Below, piece after piece: positions 8,377-17,982 of a DNA stretch of 64,000 nt. Below the pieces are notes generated by a model that saw only the letters and a list, made by a program, of their open reading frames with translations, made no database searches and was not told the DNA's origin. A program made the position numbers and the translations under genes. Positions within the stretch are counted from its first letter, which is position 1. The number at the start of each line of letters is the position of its first letter. This stretch comes from Xanthomonas hortorum (GTDB lineage Bacteria > Pseudomonadota > Gammaproteobacteria > Xanthomonadales > Xanthomonadaceae), in assembly GCF_002940005.1 (NCBI RefSeq), contig NZ_MDEF01000013.1. One strand, 5' to 3'.

Positions 8377-11300
8377 TCAGTGCGCCGATGCTGCCGGGCG
8401 CCGTGCTGCCGCGCGTTCTGCACGGCGTGCACGCGCACGTGCGCGACGCGCCTTCCAGCGTTCGCTCAGGCAGGAGAAGATCACGTACAGCGCCGGGGTG
8501 CTGAGCAGGGTCAGGCTCTGCGAGAAGATCAGCCCACCGATCATCGCGATACCGAGCGGGCGGCGCAGTTCCGAGCCTTCGCCCAGGCCCACCGCCAGCG
8601 GCACTGCGGCCAGGATCGCCACCATCGTGGTCATCATGATCGGCCGGAAGCGCACGATCGAGGCCTCGCGTGCGGCCGCGCGCGCATCCATGCCGTGCAC
8701 GCGCTGCGCCACCAACGCGAAGTCGATCATCATGATGGCGTTCTTCTTGACGATGCCGATCAGCAACACCAGCGCGATCATCGAGATCACCGACAACTCG
8801 GTGTTGGTGAGGAACAGTGCCAGCAGCGCGCCGACGCCGGCGGCCGGCAGCGTGGACAGGATGGTCACCGGGTGGATCAGGCTCTCGTAGAGCATGCCCA
8901 GCACGATGTAGACGGTGAGCACCGCAGCCAGCAGCAGCACACCCATCGAGTTGGGGCTTAGCTGCACGTTGAAACTGTCGTCGCCGCTGAGGCGAATGCC
9001 GTCGGGCATGCGCAGCCCGTCCACGGTGGACTTGATGATCAGATCCGCCTCGCCGGTGCTCACGCCCGGTGCCAGGTTGTAGCTCAGATCCATCGTGGTG
9101 TACTGGTTTTCATGGATGATCTGCGGCGGCGCCAGGCCCGGCACCTGCGTGGCGACCGATGTAATCGGCACCATCAGGCCGGCACGGTTGGGCACGAACA
9201 CCTGATCCAGCGCCTTTGGCGTGGCCGTCTGCGAGGGCAACGCATTGACCACCACGCTGTACTGGTTGAGATCCGAATAGATGGTGGAAATGGAGCGCTG
9301 GCCGAATGCGCCATACAGCGCGCCATCGATCGCACCGACCGAGATGCCCAGCCGCGCGGCCTTGGCACGGTCGATCACGATGTTCTGGCGCAAGCCCGAG
9401 GTATCCACGTCGGTGCCGACATCGCGCAGACGTGGATTCTTCTTCAACGCGGTCTGCAGCTTGGGCAGCCATTCCTGTAGCTGTGCCAGATCGTTGCCCT
9501 GCAGCGAGACGCGGTATTGCGCGCCCTGGCTGGTGCCGCCACCGCCGTCGCTGGGCAAGTCCTGGATGGCGCGCAGGCGCAGATCCAGATCCGGGTAGCG
9601 GTCGGCCTTGGCGCTCAGGCGTGCGACCACTTGAGCGGTGGTGTCGCGGCGGCCTTCATTGCGTTTTTTCAATTCGATATTGAACGAGGCGCTGGAGCCC
9701 TGGCGGCCGGAGCCCAGCCGCGCGCCGACGGTCTTCACTGCCGGGTCGGCCATCAGCATGTCGGTGATGCGGCGCTGGCGGCTGACCATGTCGGCGAACG
9801 AGACCGTGGCGCTGGAATTGGCGCGGCCCCAGATCAGACCGGTGTCCTGTGCGGGGAACGAGCCCTTCTTGACCGCGCTGTCGAGGAAAATGGTGGCGGC
9901 GATCAGCAGTAACGGCGTCAGCGACAGCAGCAAGGCATGCCGCAGCGAGAAGTCCAGCGCCACGGTGTAAACGGCGAGCATGCGCTCGTGCATACGGTCC
10001 AGCCAGGCACCGAAACGGCTAGGTTTTTCCGGCTCGGTATGCGCCGACAGAAAGCGGCTGCACAAGGCCGGCGTCAAGGTCAGCGACACCAGCATCGACA
10101 CCACGATCGCCGCCACCAGGGTCACGGTGAATTCGCGGAAGAACGCCCCGACCATGCCGCTGGCAAACAGCATCGGAATGAACACCGCCACCAGCGAGGC
10201 GGTGATCGAGACGATGGTGAAGCCGATCTCGCGCGCACCGGCCAGTGCCGCATCAAGACGCGACATGCCTTCGTCCAGATGCCGCATGATGTTTTCGATC
10301 ACCACGATCGCATCGTCGACCACAAAGCCAATCGCGATCACCAGCGCCAGCAGGCTGAGGTTGTTCAAGGTGAAGCCGAGCATGTACATCACCAGCGCCG
10401 AGCCGGCCAACGACAGCGGCACGGTGACTGCGGCAATCAAGGTCGGTGCCAGCCGGCGCAGGAACAGCGCCATGGTCAGGATCACCATCACCAGGCTGAT
10501 CATCAGCGTGGCCTGCACCTCGTGCAGCGAGGCGCGGATGGTGGGTGTGCGGTCGAAATAGGGCGTGAGTTTGGTGCCGGGCTGCAGGTAGGCGCGCAGC
10601 CCGGGAATCTGCGCCTTCACCTGGTCCACGGTTTCGACGATGTTGGCGCCGGCGCGGGTGAAGGCATACATCACCACCGCCGGTTTGCCGTCGAACCAGG
10701 CCGCCTGATAGGCATCCTGCTGGCCGTCGTAGACGGTGGCCACATCGCCCAGCCGCACGATGCGCCCGTTGGACTGGGTGGAGATCGCCAGCTGTGCGAA
10801 ATCGGCGGCCTTGGCGACCGAATCGTTGGCCACGATCGCCATGGTGGTGTTGCCGTCGGACAGGAATCCGGTCGGTGAGGTGACGTTGGCCGCGCGCACC
10901 GCGTTGCGGAGATCGTCCGGGGTCAGGCCCAGCGCGTTGAGCGCGCGCAGATCCACATCCACGCGTACCGCCGGTGTGGAGGCGCCGGCAATATCCACCG
11001 AACTGATGCCGGTGATCTGGCGCAGCCGTTGCGCCAGCAGCGAGTCGGCAACGTTGTAGAGCTCATCGGCCGATTGGGTGTCGGAGGTCAGCGCGATGGC
11101 GATGACCGGGTCGTCGTTCGGATTAGCTTTCGAATAGATCGGCGTGCCAAGCCCGGAAGGCAGGTCCGATTGCGACGAGTTGATCGCCGTCTGCACGTCC
11201 TGCGCGGCCGAATCGATGTTGCGATTGCTCTGGAACACCAGCACCACCAGGCTGCTGCTCTCCGAACTGGAGGAGCGCATGCGGTCGATGCCTGGCAGCT

Positions 11301-11517
11301 GGCCAAGATGCCGTTCCAGCGGCGCAGTGACGGTGGACGCCATGGTGCTGGCATCGGCGCCGGACTGCGTGGCGTGCACGAAGATCACCGGAATCTGGAT
11401 GTTCGGCAACGCCGCCACGCCCAGCCGCAGGTAGCACATCAATCCGATCACGAACAAACCGATCGCCAGCAACGAGGTGCCGATCGGGCGCTTGATGAAG
11501 GGGGCGGAGATGTTCAT
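8377..11517 (-). CDS. mdtC: RND multidrug efflux permease, MdtC-like
   Basis: Inner-membrane proton-drug antiporter subunit, 1046 residues, full length for the RND/HAE1 family. The N-terminus MNISAPFIKRPIGTSLLAIG is the first helix. The TM4 proton-relay Asp pair is in GFVVDDAIVVIENI, and the C-terminal half repeats the fold (GIVKKNAIMMIDFAL). Two large periplasmic loops are present. It is the last gene of mdtA-mdtB-mdtC, so the pump is probably a heteromultimer of two different permeases as in E. coli MdtBC. No outer-membrane channel gene lies in the cluster, so a TolC encoded elsewhere would be needed. A 130-bp gap separates it from mdtB. Confidence 0.93.
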   Translation of the reverse strand: MNISAPFIKRPIGTSLLAIGLFVIGLMCYLRLGVAALPNIQIPVIFVHATQSGADASTMASTVTAPLERHLGQLPGIDRMRSSSSESSSLVVLVFQSNRNIDSAAQDVQTAINSSQSDLPSGLGTPIYSKANPNDDPVIAIALTSDTQSADELYNVADSLLAQRLRQITGISSVDIAGASTPAVRVDVDLRALNALGLTPDDLRNAVRAANVTSPTGFLSDGNTTMAIVANDSVAKAADFAQLAISTQSNGRIVRLGDVATVYDGQQDAYQAAWFDGKPAVVMYAFTRAGANIVETVDQVKAQIPGLRAYLQPGTKLTPYFDRTPTIRASLHEVQATLMISLVMVILTMALFLRRLAPTLIAAVTVPLSLAGSALVMYMLGFTLNNLSLLALVIAIGFVVDDAIVVIENIMRHLDEGMSRLDAALAGAREIGFTIVSITASLVAVFIPMLFASGMVGAFFREFTVTLVAAIVVSMLVSLTLTPALCSRFLSAHTEPEKPSRFGAWLDRMHERMLAVYTVALDFSLRHALLLSLTPLLLIAATIFLDSAVKKGSFPAQDTGLIWGRANSSATVSFADMVSRQRRITDMLMADPAVKTVGARLGSGRQGSSASFNIELKKRNEGRRDTTAQVVARLSAKADRYPDLDLRLRAIQDLPSDGGGGTSQGAQYRVSLQGNDLAQLQEWLPKLQTALKKNPRLRDVGTDVDTSGLRQNIVIDRAKAARLGISVGAIDGALYGAFGQRSISTIYSDLNQYSVVVNALPSQTATPKALDQVFVPNRAGLMVPITSVATQVPGLAPPQIIHENQYTTMDLSYNLAPGVSTGEADLIIKSTVDGLRMPDGIRLSGDDSFNVQLSPNSMGVLLLAAVLTVYIVLGMLYESLIHPVTILSTLPAAGVGALLALFLTNTELSVISMIALVLLIGIVKKNAIMMIDFALVAQRVHGMDARAAAREASIVRFRPIMMTTMVAILAAVPLAVGLGEGSELRRPLGIAMIGGLIFSQSLTLLSTPALYVIFSCLSERWKARRARARARRAERAAARRPAASAH

Positions 11518-11527
11518 GGATTAACTG

Positions 11528-11559
11528 CCGGGAATCGGGAATCGTGAATCGAGATTCGG
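11528..11559 (+). repeat. GGGAATC-type heptamer repeats between mdtB and mdtC
   Basis: Three to four imperfect copies of GGGAATC/GTGAATC, ending in an inverted partner (GATTCGG). Similar heptamer runs occur at 17806-17864 and 59155-59245, always in gaps between genes. Confidence 0.7.
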
Positions 11560-11647
11560 CAAGCAAGGCCAACGCTACGCCCGAGTGCGCGTGCGCGCAG
11601 GCGAGGCCGCCGACCGGTAACCCGAGCAGCAGTCGTTCCACCGCTCG

Positions 11648-14600
11648 TCATGCCGGGCGCTCCGAGGTGGAGGCCGGGTTCGCGCCGTCACGGCGTGCGG
11701 CACGCCGTGCACGCCAATCGCGCACGCGCTCGCCGGCGCGCTCCATGTACAGATAGATCACCGGCGTGGTGTACAGCGTGACCAATTGCGACAACAGCAG
11801 GCCGCCGACGATGGCGATGCCCAGCGGACGCCGCAGCTCCGAGCCGATGCCGGTGCCCAGGGCCAACGGCAATGCGCCCAGCATCGCGGCGGCGGTGGTC
11901 ATCATGATCGGGCGGAAACGCAGCAGGCAGGCGCGCCGGATCGCTTCATGCGCATTGGCGCCTTCGCGGCGTGCGTCGATGGCGAAGTCGATCATCATGA
12001 TCGCGTTCTTCTTGACGATGCCGATCAGCAGCACGATGCCGACGATGCCGTCCACCGACAGGCTCAGCCCGCACATCATCAACGCCAGCAGCGCGCCAAC
12101 ACCGGCCGGCGGCAGCGTGGAGATGATCGTCAGCGGGTGGATGTAGCTCTCGTAGAGCACGCCCAGCACGATGTAGATCACCACGATCGAGGCCAGCAGC
12201 AGCCACACGATATCGGTCTGGCTGCCGGTGAATTCGGCCGCCTTGCCGACGAACTCGGCATGCACCTGGGTCGGGATCTTGAGGTCTTCGCGCGTCTGTT
12301 CGATCGCTTCCACCGCCTGCGACAGCGAATGGCCCGGCGCCAGATTGAACGAGACCGTGACCGCCGGCAGCTGTTGCTGATGGCTCACCACCAACGGCGT
12401 GTTGGTGACCTTGGCCTCGGCCAGTGCGGCCAGCGGAATGATGCTGCCGGCGCCGACCACGATGCCGGTGTTCTGCGCGCCCACGCCGGTGGCGGTGGAC
12501 GAGTTGGATGAGCTCACCTGACCGAAACTGGTCGCATTGGTGCCGGTCAACGCGCCGCTCCCGTTGCTTGCCACCGCCAGCTGATTCATCAACGCGGTGC
12601 TGCTGCGGAATTCCGGAGCCACTTCCAGCACCACGCGGTACTGATTGAGCTCGGTGAAGATGGTGGAGATCTGGCGCTGGCCGAAGGCGTCGTACAGCGT
12701 GTCGTCGATGGTCTGCATCGGCACGCCGAGCATGCTGGCCTTGTCGCGGTCGATGGTCAGTTCCAGCGCACGCCCCTGGTTGGCCAGGTTGTTGTCCACG
12801 TCCGCCAGCTCGGGCAGCTTGCGCATCGCCTCGGTCATGCGTGCGGCCCAGGTGGCCAGCTCGGCGCTGTCCACATCCGACATCGAATACTGGTACTCGG
12901 TGGCGGCCACGCGGGTGTCCAGGGTGACGTCCTGCACCGGCTTGAGGAACAGCGCCACGCCCGGAATGCCGGACACCGCTTTCTGCAGGCGCGGCAGCAC
13001 CTCATCCAGGCTGTCGCGGTCGCCGCGCGTCTTCAGCACGATCGAGAGCTGGCCCTGGTTGATGGTGGGGTTCATCGAGCCGGCGCCGATGAAGGCGGCC
13101 ACGCCGGTCACTGCCGGGTCTTTCTGCAGCGCTGCGGCCACCGCCTGGGTGCGCTGCTGCATCTGCGGGAAGGCCACGTTCTGATCGGCCTGCACCACGC
13201 CGGTGATCAGGCCGGTGTCCTGCTCCGGCAGCAGGCCTTTAGGAATGGCGATGTACAGCACCACGGTCAGCGCCACCGCACCGATCGCCACCGCCAAAGT
13301 CAGCGGCTGATGCGCCAGCACCCAGTCCAGGCTGCGCTCGTAGGTGCCCACCGTGCGCGTCCACAAGTTGGTCTTGCCGGCGGCGGCGGCGCGTTCGTGC
13401 GCGTCCTCGCCTTCGGGCAAGGCATCGGGCTTGAGCAGGTAGGCGCACATCATCGGCGTCAGCGTCAGCGAGACCAGCATCGAGATCGTCACCGCAATCG
13501 ACAGCACCCACGCAAACTCATGGAACAGGCGCCCGGTGACACCCGGCATCAGCAGCAGCGGCAGGAACACCGCCACCAGCGACACGGTCAGCGACAACAC
13601 GGTGAAGCCGATCTGCTTGGCGCCGATTTCGGCCGCTTCCGGCCCGCTCTTGCCTTGTTCGATGTAGCGCACGATGTTTTCGATCATCACGATCGCATCG
13701 TCGACCACGAAACCGGTCGCCACCACCAGCGCCATCAGCGACAGGTTGTCCAGCGACATGCCCGCAAACGCCATCACCCCGAAGGTGCCGGCCAGCGACA
13801 GCGGCACCGCCACCGAAGGAATGATGGTGGCCCACAGCCGGCGCAGGAACACGAAGATCACCGCCACCACCAGGAAGATGGTCAGCACCAGGGTGAACTT
13901 CACTTCATGCACGGAGGCGCGGATGGTTTCGGTGCGGTCGGCGAAGACTTCCAGGTGCACATCGGCCGGCAATACCGACTGCAGCTGCGGCAGGATGCTG
14001 CGGATCTGCTCCACCGTCTGCACGATGTTGGCGCCGGGCTGGCGGCGGATTTCCAGCAGCACCGCCGGTTTGCCATCGGCCCAGGCGGCGAGCTGATCGT
14101 TTTCCACACCGTCGACCACGTTGGCCACATCGGCCAGCCGCACCGGGCGGCCATTGCTGTAGCTGATGATGGTTTCGCGATATTGCGCGGCATCGGTGAG
14201 CTGGTCGTTGGTGCCGATGCTGTAGGACTGGGTCTTGCCGTTGAGCGAACCCTTCGGCGCACTGACATTGGTCTGGGTCAGCGCGCTGCGCAGCGACTCC
14301 ATGGTCAGGCCCATGTTCGACAACTGCGCCGGGTTGACCTGGATGCGCACCGCAGGCCGCACGTTGCCGGCGATCGACACCAGGCCCACACCCGGCACCT
14401 GCGACAGGCGCTGGGCCAGGATCGCGTCGGCGTAACGGTTGACCTCGCGCAGCGGCAGCGAGTCGGAGGTGAGCTTGAGCGTGAGGATGGCCGCGTCGGC
14501 CGGATTGACCCGGTTATAGACCGGCTGGTACGGCAGCGACGAGGGCAGGGTGGCCTGGCGGATCGCCGCTTGCACGTCCTGCGCGGCGATGTCGATGTCG

Positions 14601-14896
14601 CGGTCCATCGAGAACTGCAGAATGATCGTGGACAGGCCTGCCGACGAATCGGAGGTCATCATCTGCAGCCCGGAGATCTGCCCGAGCTGGCGCTCCAGCG
14701 GTGTGGTCACCAGCGAGGCCATGGTGGTCGCGTTGGCGCCCGGGTACTGGGTGGAGACGACCAGGCTGGGTGCGTCGATTTCCGGTAGTGCGGAGACCGG
14801 CAGTTGCCGGTAGCCCAGGATGCCCAGCAGCAGGATGCCCGCCATCAACAACGAGGTGGCGATGGGACGGCGGATGAAGATGGTCGAAAAGCCCAC
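11648..14896 (-). CDS. mdtB: RND multidrug efflux permease, MdtB-like
   Basis: First permease of the MdtABC-type pump, 1082 residues from a GTG start at 14896 (GFSTIFIRRPIATSLLMAGI follows the start residue). The open frame extends upstream to 15364 in the opposite-strand shadow of mdtA, but those residues are Arg/Ala junk. TM4 carries GFVVDDAIVMIENI, and the second half has GIVKKNAIMMIDFAI. A Gly/Ser/Thr/Asn-rich insert (around NGSGALTGTNATSFGQ, roughly residues 780-820) lies in the second periplasmic loop and looks longer than in E. coli MdtB. The C-terminal tail is Arg/Ala-rich and cytoplasmic. Confidence 0.93.
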   Translation of the reverse strand: MGFSTIFIRRPIATSLLMAGILLLGILGYRQLPVSALPEIDAPSLVVSTQYPGANATTMASLVTTPLERQLGQISGLQMMTSDSSAGLSTIILQFSMDRDIDIAAQDVQAAIRQATLPSSLPYQPVYNRVNPADAAILTLKLTSDSLPLREVNRYADAILAQRLSQVPGVGLVSIAGNVRPAVRIQVNPAQLSNMGLTMESLRSALTQTNVSAPKGSLNGKTQSYSIGTNDQLTDAAQYRETIISYSNGRPVRLADVANVVDGVENDQLAAWADGKPAVLLEIRRQPGANIVQTVEQIRSILPQLQSVLPADVHLEVFADRTETIRASVHEVKFTLVLTIFLVVAVIFVFLRRLWATIIPSVAVPLSLAGTFGVMAFAGMSLDNLSLMALVVATGFVVDDAIVMIENIVRYIEQGKSGPEAAEIGAKQIGFTVLSLTVSLVAVFLPLLLMPGVTGRLFHEFAWVLSIAVTISMLVSLTLTPMMCAYLLKPDALPEGEDAHERAAAAGKTNLWTRTVGTYERSLDWVLAHQPLTLAVAIGAVALTVVLYIAIPKGLLPEQDTGLITGVVQADQNVAFPQMQQRTQAVAAALQKDPAVTGVAAFIGAGSMNPTINQGQLSIVLKTRGDRDSLDEVLPRLQKAVSGIPGVALFLKPVQDVTLDTRVAATEYQYSMSDVDSAELATWAARMTEAMRKLPELADVDNNLANQGRALELTIDRDKASMLGVPMQTIDDTLYDAFGQRQISTIFTELNQYRVVLEVAPEFRSSTALMNQLAVASNGSGALTGTNATSFGQVSSSNSSTATGVGAQNTGIVVGAGSIIPLAALAEAKVTNTPLVVSHQQQLPAVTVSFNLAPGHSLSQAVEAIEQTREDLKIPTQVHAEFVGKAAEFTGSQTDIVWLLLASIVVIYIVLGVLYESYIHPLTIISTLPPAGVGALLALMMCGLSLSVDGIVGIVLLIGIVKKNAIMMIDFAIDARREGANAHEAIRRACLLRFRPIMMTTAAAMLGALPLALGTGIGSELRRPLGIAIVGGLLLSQLVTLYTTPVIYLYMERAGERVRDWRARRAARRDGANPASTSERPA

Positions 14897-14988
14897 GGGG
14901 GGAATCCTTGCTGAGACGTCAATCGGTGCCGGCGCGCAATGCGCCGACGCGCACCGGCGACGGAAATCCCGTCGCCGATGGTCGCAAG

Positions 14989-16230
14989 TTAGCGCGGGCC
15001 GCCGCCGCCGCGTCGGCCGCCGGCGCCGCCGCTGCTCTTGTCCTGCGCAGCCTTGAGCTCGGCCTCGGTCGGCTCGGGCGGGGTTTCGCCCGGCTTGAGC
15101 GCGCTGACCTTGCTGCCCGGCTTCAAGCGGAACTGGCCTTCGGTCACCACCCGCTCGCCCTGCTTGAGCCCCTTGGTGATCTGCACGTGGCTGTCGTCCA
15201 CCTCCACGCCCTGCACCACGGTGCGCATCTGCGCGGTGTTGTCGCTGCCCACCACGTACACGTAATCGCCGTCCGGGCCGCGCTGCACCGCCTGGGTCGG
15301 CACCACGGTGCCGCCGGAGATGGTGCGCAGCTGCAGCCGAACGTTGACGAACTGGCCCGGCCACAACGCGTTGTCGGCGTTGTCGAAGATCGCGCGTGCG
15401 CCGAAGGTGCCGCTGTCGGCGGCGATGCGGTTGTCGATGACGTCCAGCTTGCCGTCGCCGCTGATGATGTGCGCATCGCCACGATCCAGCGCCGCCACGC
15501 CCAACGGTGCGGCCGCCTGACCGCTGCGCACCGCCTGCAGCTCGCGCTCGGGCAGGTTGAAGGACACGTAGATCGGGCGGATCTGGGTCAGGGTGACGAT
15601 GGTGGAGGTGCTGCTGACGATATTGCCCACGTCCACACCGCGGATGCCGGCAATGCCGTCGATCGGCGCCAGGATGCGGGTGAACTGCAACTGCACCTGG
15701 GCCGCGCGCATCTGCGCATCGTTGGCCGACACCGCCGCCTCGTACTGCGCCACCTGGTTGCGCTGGGTGTCCAGGTCGGTGCGCGAGACGTACTGCTTGT
15801 AGGCCGGATCGTTGGAGCGCTGGTAGTTGACCCGCGCGGTGGCCAGCAGCGCCTGGTTCTGGCGCTTGGCCGCCAGCGACTGGTCATAGCTGGCCTGCAG
15901 GCTGCGTGGATCGATCTGCGCCAGCAGCTGGCCCTTCTTCACTTCCTGGCCCTCCTGGAAATTCAGGCTCATCAGCTGGCCGCCGACCTGCGGGCTGACC
16001 GTGACCGTGTTGAGCGCGGTGACCGTGCCCAACGCGCTGGCGTAGACCGGCACGTCCTGGGTGGTGGCGGCCACCACCGTGACCGGCACCGGGCCGTGGT
16101 CTTCGCTGCCGCTGCCGTCCGGCGCGCCTGCCCGCTTGCCGTTATTGCCCCCACCGAACATGCGCATTGCAACGAACACCACGACAAGCACCGCTACGAC
16201 CAGCAGTGTGATCTTCCAAAAACGCGACAT
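14989..16230 (-). CDS. mdtA: RND periplasmic adaptor (membrane fusion protein), MdtA-like
   Basis: 413-residue adaptor linking the MdtBC permeases to an outer-membrane channel. The N-terminal helix MSRFWKITLLVVAVLVVVFV anchors it. Then come a Gly/Asn linker, a split lipoyl domain (VSPQVGGQLMSL / ILAPIDGIAGIRG), a coiled-coil hairpin rich in Gln and Ala, and beta-barrel and membrane-proximal domains. The C-terminus is a Gly/Arg-rich tail. The start follows AGGAG. The open frame continues 50 codons upstream without support. It is the first gene of mdtABC; a perfect dyad 85 bases upstream of the start may be an operator. Confidence 0.92.
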   Translation of the reverse strand: MSRFWKITLLVVAVLVVVFVAMRMFGGGNNGKRAGAPDGSGSEDHGPVPVTVVAATTQDVPVYASALGTVTALNTVTVSPQVGGQLMSLNFQEGQEVKKGQLLAQIDPRSLQASYDQSLAAKRQNQALLATARVNYQRSNDPAYKQYVSRTDLDTQRNQVAQYEAAVSANDAQMRAAQVQLQFTRILAPIDGIAGIRGVDVGNIVSSTSTIVTLTQIRPIYVSFNLPERELQAVRSGQAAAPLGVAALDRGDAHIISGDGKLDVIDNRIAADSGTFGARAIFDNADNALWPGQFVNVRLQLRTISGGTVVPTQAVQRGPDGDYVYVVGSDNTAQMRTVVQGVEVDDSHVQITKGLKQGERVVTEGQFRLKPGSKVSALKPGETPPEPTEAELKAAQDKSSGGAGGRRGGGGPR

Positions 16231-16314
16231 GCGACAACTCCTGAGGGCGGGCCGGGCGCTGATGCGACCGTGGGGCAGCTGTGCGAAGCATATCGTTGCG
16301 CCCAAGCAATTGAG

Positions 16315-16330
16315 CGTTACTGAAGTAACG
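16315..16330 (-). promoter_or_regulatory. Candidate operator dyad upstream of mdtA
   Basis: CGTTACTGAAGTAACG, a perfect 7-2-7 inverted repeat in the 256-bp gap between the divergent genes mdtA and the M20 amidohydrolase gene. Its place and symmetry fit a site for a dimeric repressor or activator. No regulator gene is adjacent. Confidence 0.4.
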
Positions 16331-16486
16331 GCTCGCCAAGCGAAACGGCCACGACGTTCACAGATGCAGTACAGCGGCAACGCACCACGGTCGCCACGGT
16401 TGACCGGCGGGCTGAATCGGGCACCACCGCAGCCCGCCAGCTGCGCGGGTGCACTACATTAAGCAACCATCTTTAGAGGATTCTCG

Positions 16487-17803
16487 ATGCGCCACTCCCG
16501 CCTGCTGACCAGCGCGCTGTTGCTCGCCCTGCCCACGCTCGCCGCCGCCCAGGCTGCGCCCCGGCCCGAAGTGCAGGCCGCCGCCGCGCCGTTGCAGACC
16601 AAGCTGGTGCAGTGGCGCCGCGACTTCCATCAGCATCCGGAACTGTCCAACCGCGAGGAGCGCACTGCCGCCACGGTGGCCGCGCAGCTGCGCAAGCTCG
16701 GCCTCAAGCCGCGCACCGGCATCGCCCATCACGGCGTGGTGGCCATCATCAAGGGCGGCAAGCCGGGTCCCAAGATCGCCTTGCGCGCGGATATGGACGC
16801 CCTGCCGGTGAAAGAGCAGACCGGGCTGCCGTTCGCTTCCAAAGCCACTGCCGAGTACCGCGGCGAGCAGGTCGGGGTGATGCACGCCTGCGGCCACGAC
16901 GCGCATACCGCGATCCTGCTCGGCGTGGCCGAAGCGCTGGTCGGCATGCGCGACCAGCTGCCCGGCGAGGTGATGCTGATCTTCCAGCCCTCCGAAGAAG
17001 GCGCACCCGGCAACGAAGAGGGCGGCGCCTCACTGATGCTCAAGGAAGGCCTGTTTGCCGACTTCAAGCCGCAGGCGGTGTTCGGCCTGCATGTGTTCTC
17101 CAGCGTGCAGGCCGGCAAGATCGCGGTGCGTAGCGGCCCGCTGATGGCTGCCTCGGACCGCTTTGCGATCAAGATGATCGGCCGCCAGACGCATGGCTCG
17201 GCGCCGTGGAACGGTATCGACCCGATCGTGGCCAGTGCCGACATGATCGGCGCTGCGCAGACCGTGATCAGCCGCCGCGCCAATCTGTCCAAGCAGCCGG
17301 CGGTGCTGAGCTTCGGCGCGATCAAGGGCGGCATCCGCTACAACATCATCCCTGACGACGTGGAAATGGTCGGCACCATCCGCACCTTCGACGAAGCCAT
17401 GCGCCAGCAGATCTTCGCCGACCTCAAGACCGTGGCCGAGCACACTGCGGCCGCGCACGGGGCCACCGTCGAGGCACAGGTGCCGGACCAGCCCGGCAAC
17501 CCGGCCACGATCAACGACCCGGCGCTGACCGCCAGGATGCTGCCCAGCCTGCAGGCTGTGGTGGGCGCAGACAACGTCTACGAGCCGCCGCTGCAGATGG
17601 GCGCGGAAGACTTCTCGTTCTACGCCCAGCAGGTACCGTCGATGTTCTTCTTTGTCGGCTCCACCGCCAAGGGCATCGACCCGGCGACCGCGCCCAGCAA
17701 CCATTCGCCGCAGTTCCTGCTCGACGAGTCGTCGCTGGATGTGGGTTTGCGCGCGCTGTTGCAGGTGTCGCTGGATTATCTGCATCAGGGTGAGGCTGGC
17801 TGA
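16487..17803 (+). CDS. Exported M20D-family amidohydrolase/peptidase
   Basis: 438 residues with a signal peptide (MRHSRLLTSALLLALPTLAA), then an M20D metal-dependent hydrolase like the amidohydrolases that release acyl groups from amino acids or peptides. Metal-site motifs are visible: RADMDALPV, MHACGHDAHTA, the general-base Glu in FQPSEEG, and a C-terminal metal ligand in GAEDFSFY. The dimerisation insert contains GRQTHGSAPWNGIDP. A ribosome-binding site (GAGGA) precedes the start. Export is unusual for the ILR1/HipO-like group and points to periplasmic substrates. It is divergent from mdtABC. The exact substrate is not readable. Confidence 0.87.
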   Translation: MRHSRLLTSALLLALPTLAAAQAAPRPEVQAAAAPLQTKLVQWRRDFHQHPELSNREERTAATVAAQLRKLGLKPRTGIAHHGVVAIIKGGKPGPKIALRADMDALPVKEQTGLPFASKATAEYRGEQVGVMHACGHDAHTAILLGVAEALVGMRDQLPGEVMLIFQPSEEGAPGNEEGGASLMLKEGLFADFKPQAVFGLHVFSSVQAGKIAVRSGPLMAASDRFAIKMIGRQTHGSAPWNGIDPIVASADMIGAAQTVISRRANLSKQPAVLSFGAIKGGIRYNIIPDDVEMVGTIRTFDEAMRQQIFADLKTVAEHTAAAHGATVEAQVPDQPGNPATINDPALTARMLPSLQAVVGADNVYEPPLQMGAEDFSFYAQQVPSMFFFVGSTAKGIDPATAPSNHSPQFLLDESSLDVGLRALLQVSLDYLHQGEAG

Positions 17804-17805
17804 AA

Positions 17806-17864
17806 CCGGGATTTGTGATTGGGGATTAGGGATTCGTGTGCAAGTGCACGATTCCCTCATCCCG
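17806..17864 (+). repeat. Heptamer repeat run with inverted partner
   Basis: GGGATTT-GTGATTG-GGGATTA-GGGATTC followed about 12 bases later by the reverse-complement-like GATTCCCTCATCCCG. It could fold into a loose hairpin at the end of the amidohydrolase transcript. Same family as the runs at 11528 and 59155. Confidence 0.55.
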
Positions 17865-17982
17865 CCAGCGGAGTGGTGGATCTGGGCCTGCCATGCGCGC
17901 TCCGATGTTCCTGTCCGCCAATCGCGCTAGTCCGTGGCCGCCATACACCTCACGGCCAGCCCGCTCGCCCTAAAATGGCGGC

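Noticed and set aside
13310..14788. 492-codon open frame opposite mdtB, His/Gln-rich
   Set aside because: Composition (long His/Gln/Arg runs) mirrors antisense of RND codons; no independent support.
14897..15364. N-terminal extension of mdtB to 15364
   Set aside because: The extra 156 codons overlap mdtA on the same strand in another frame and give Arg/Gly/Ala junk; the GTG at 14896 starts the normal first TM helix.
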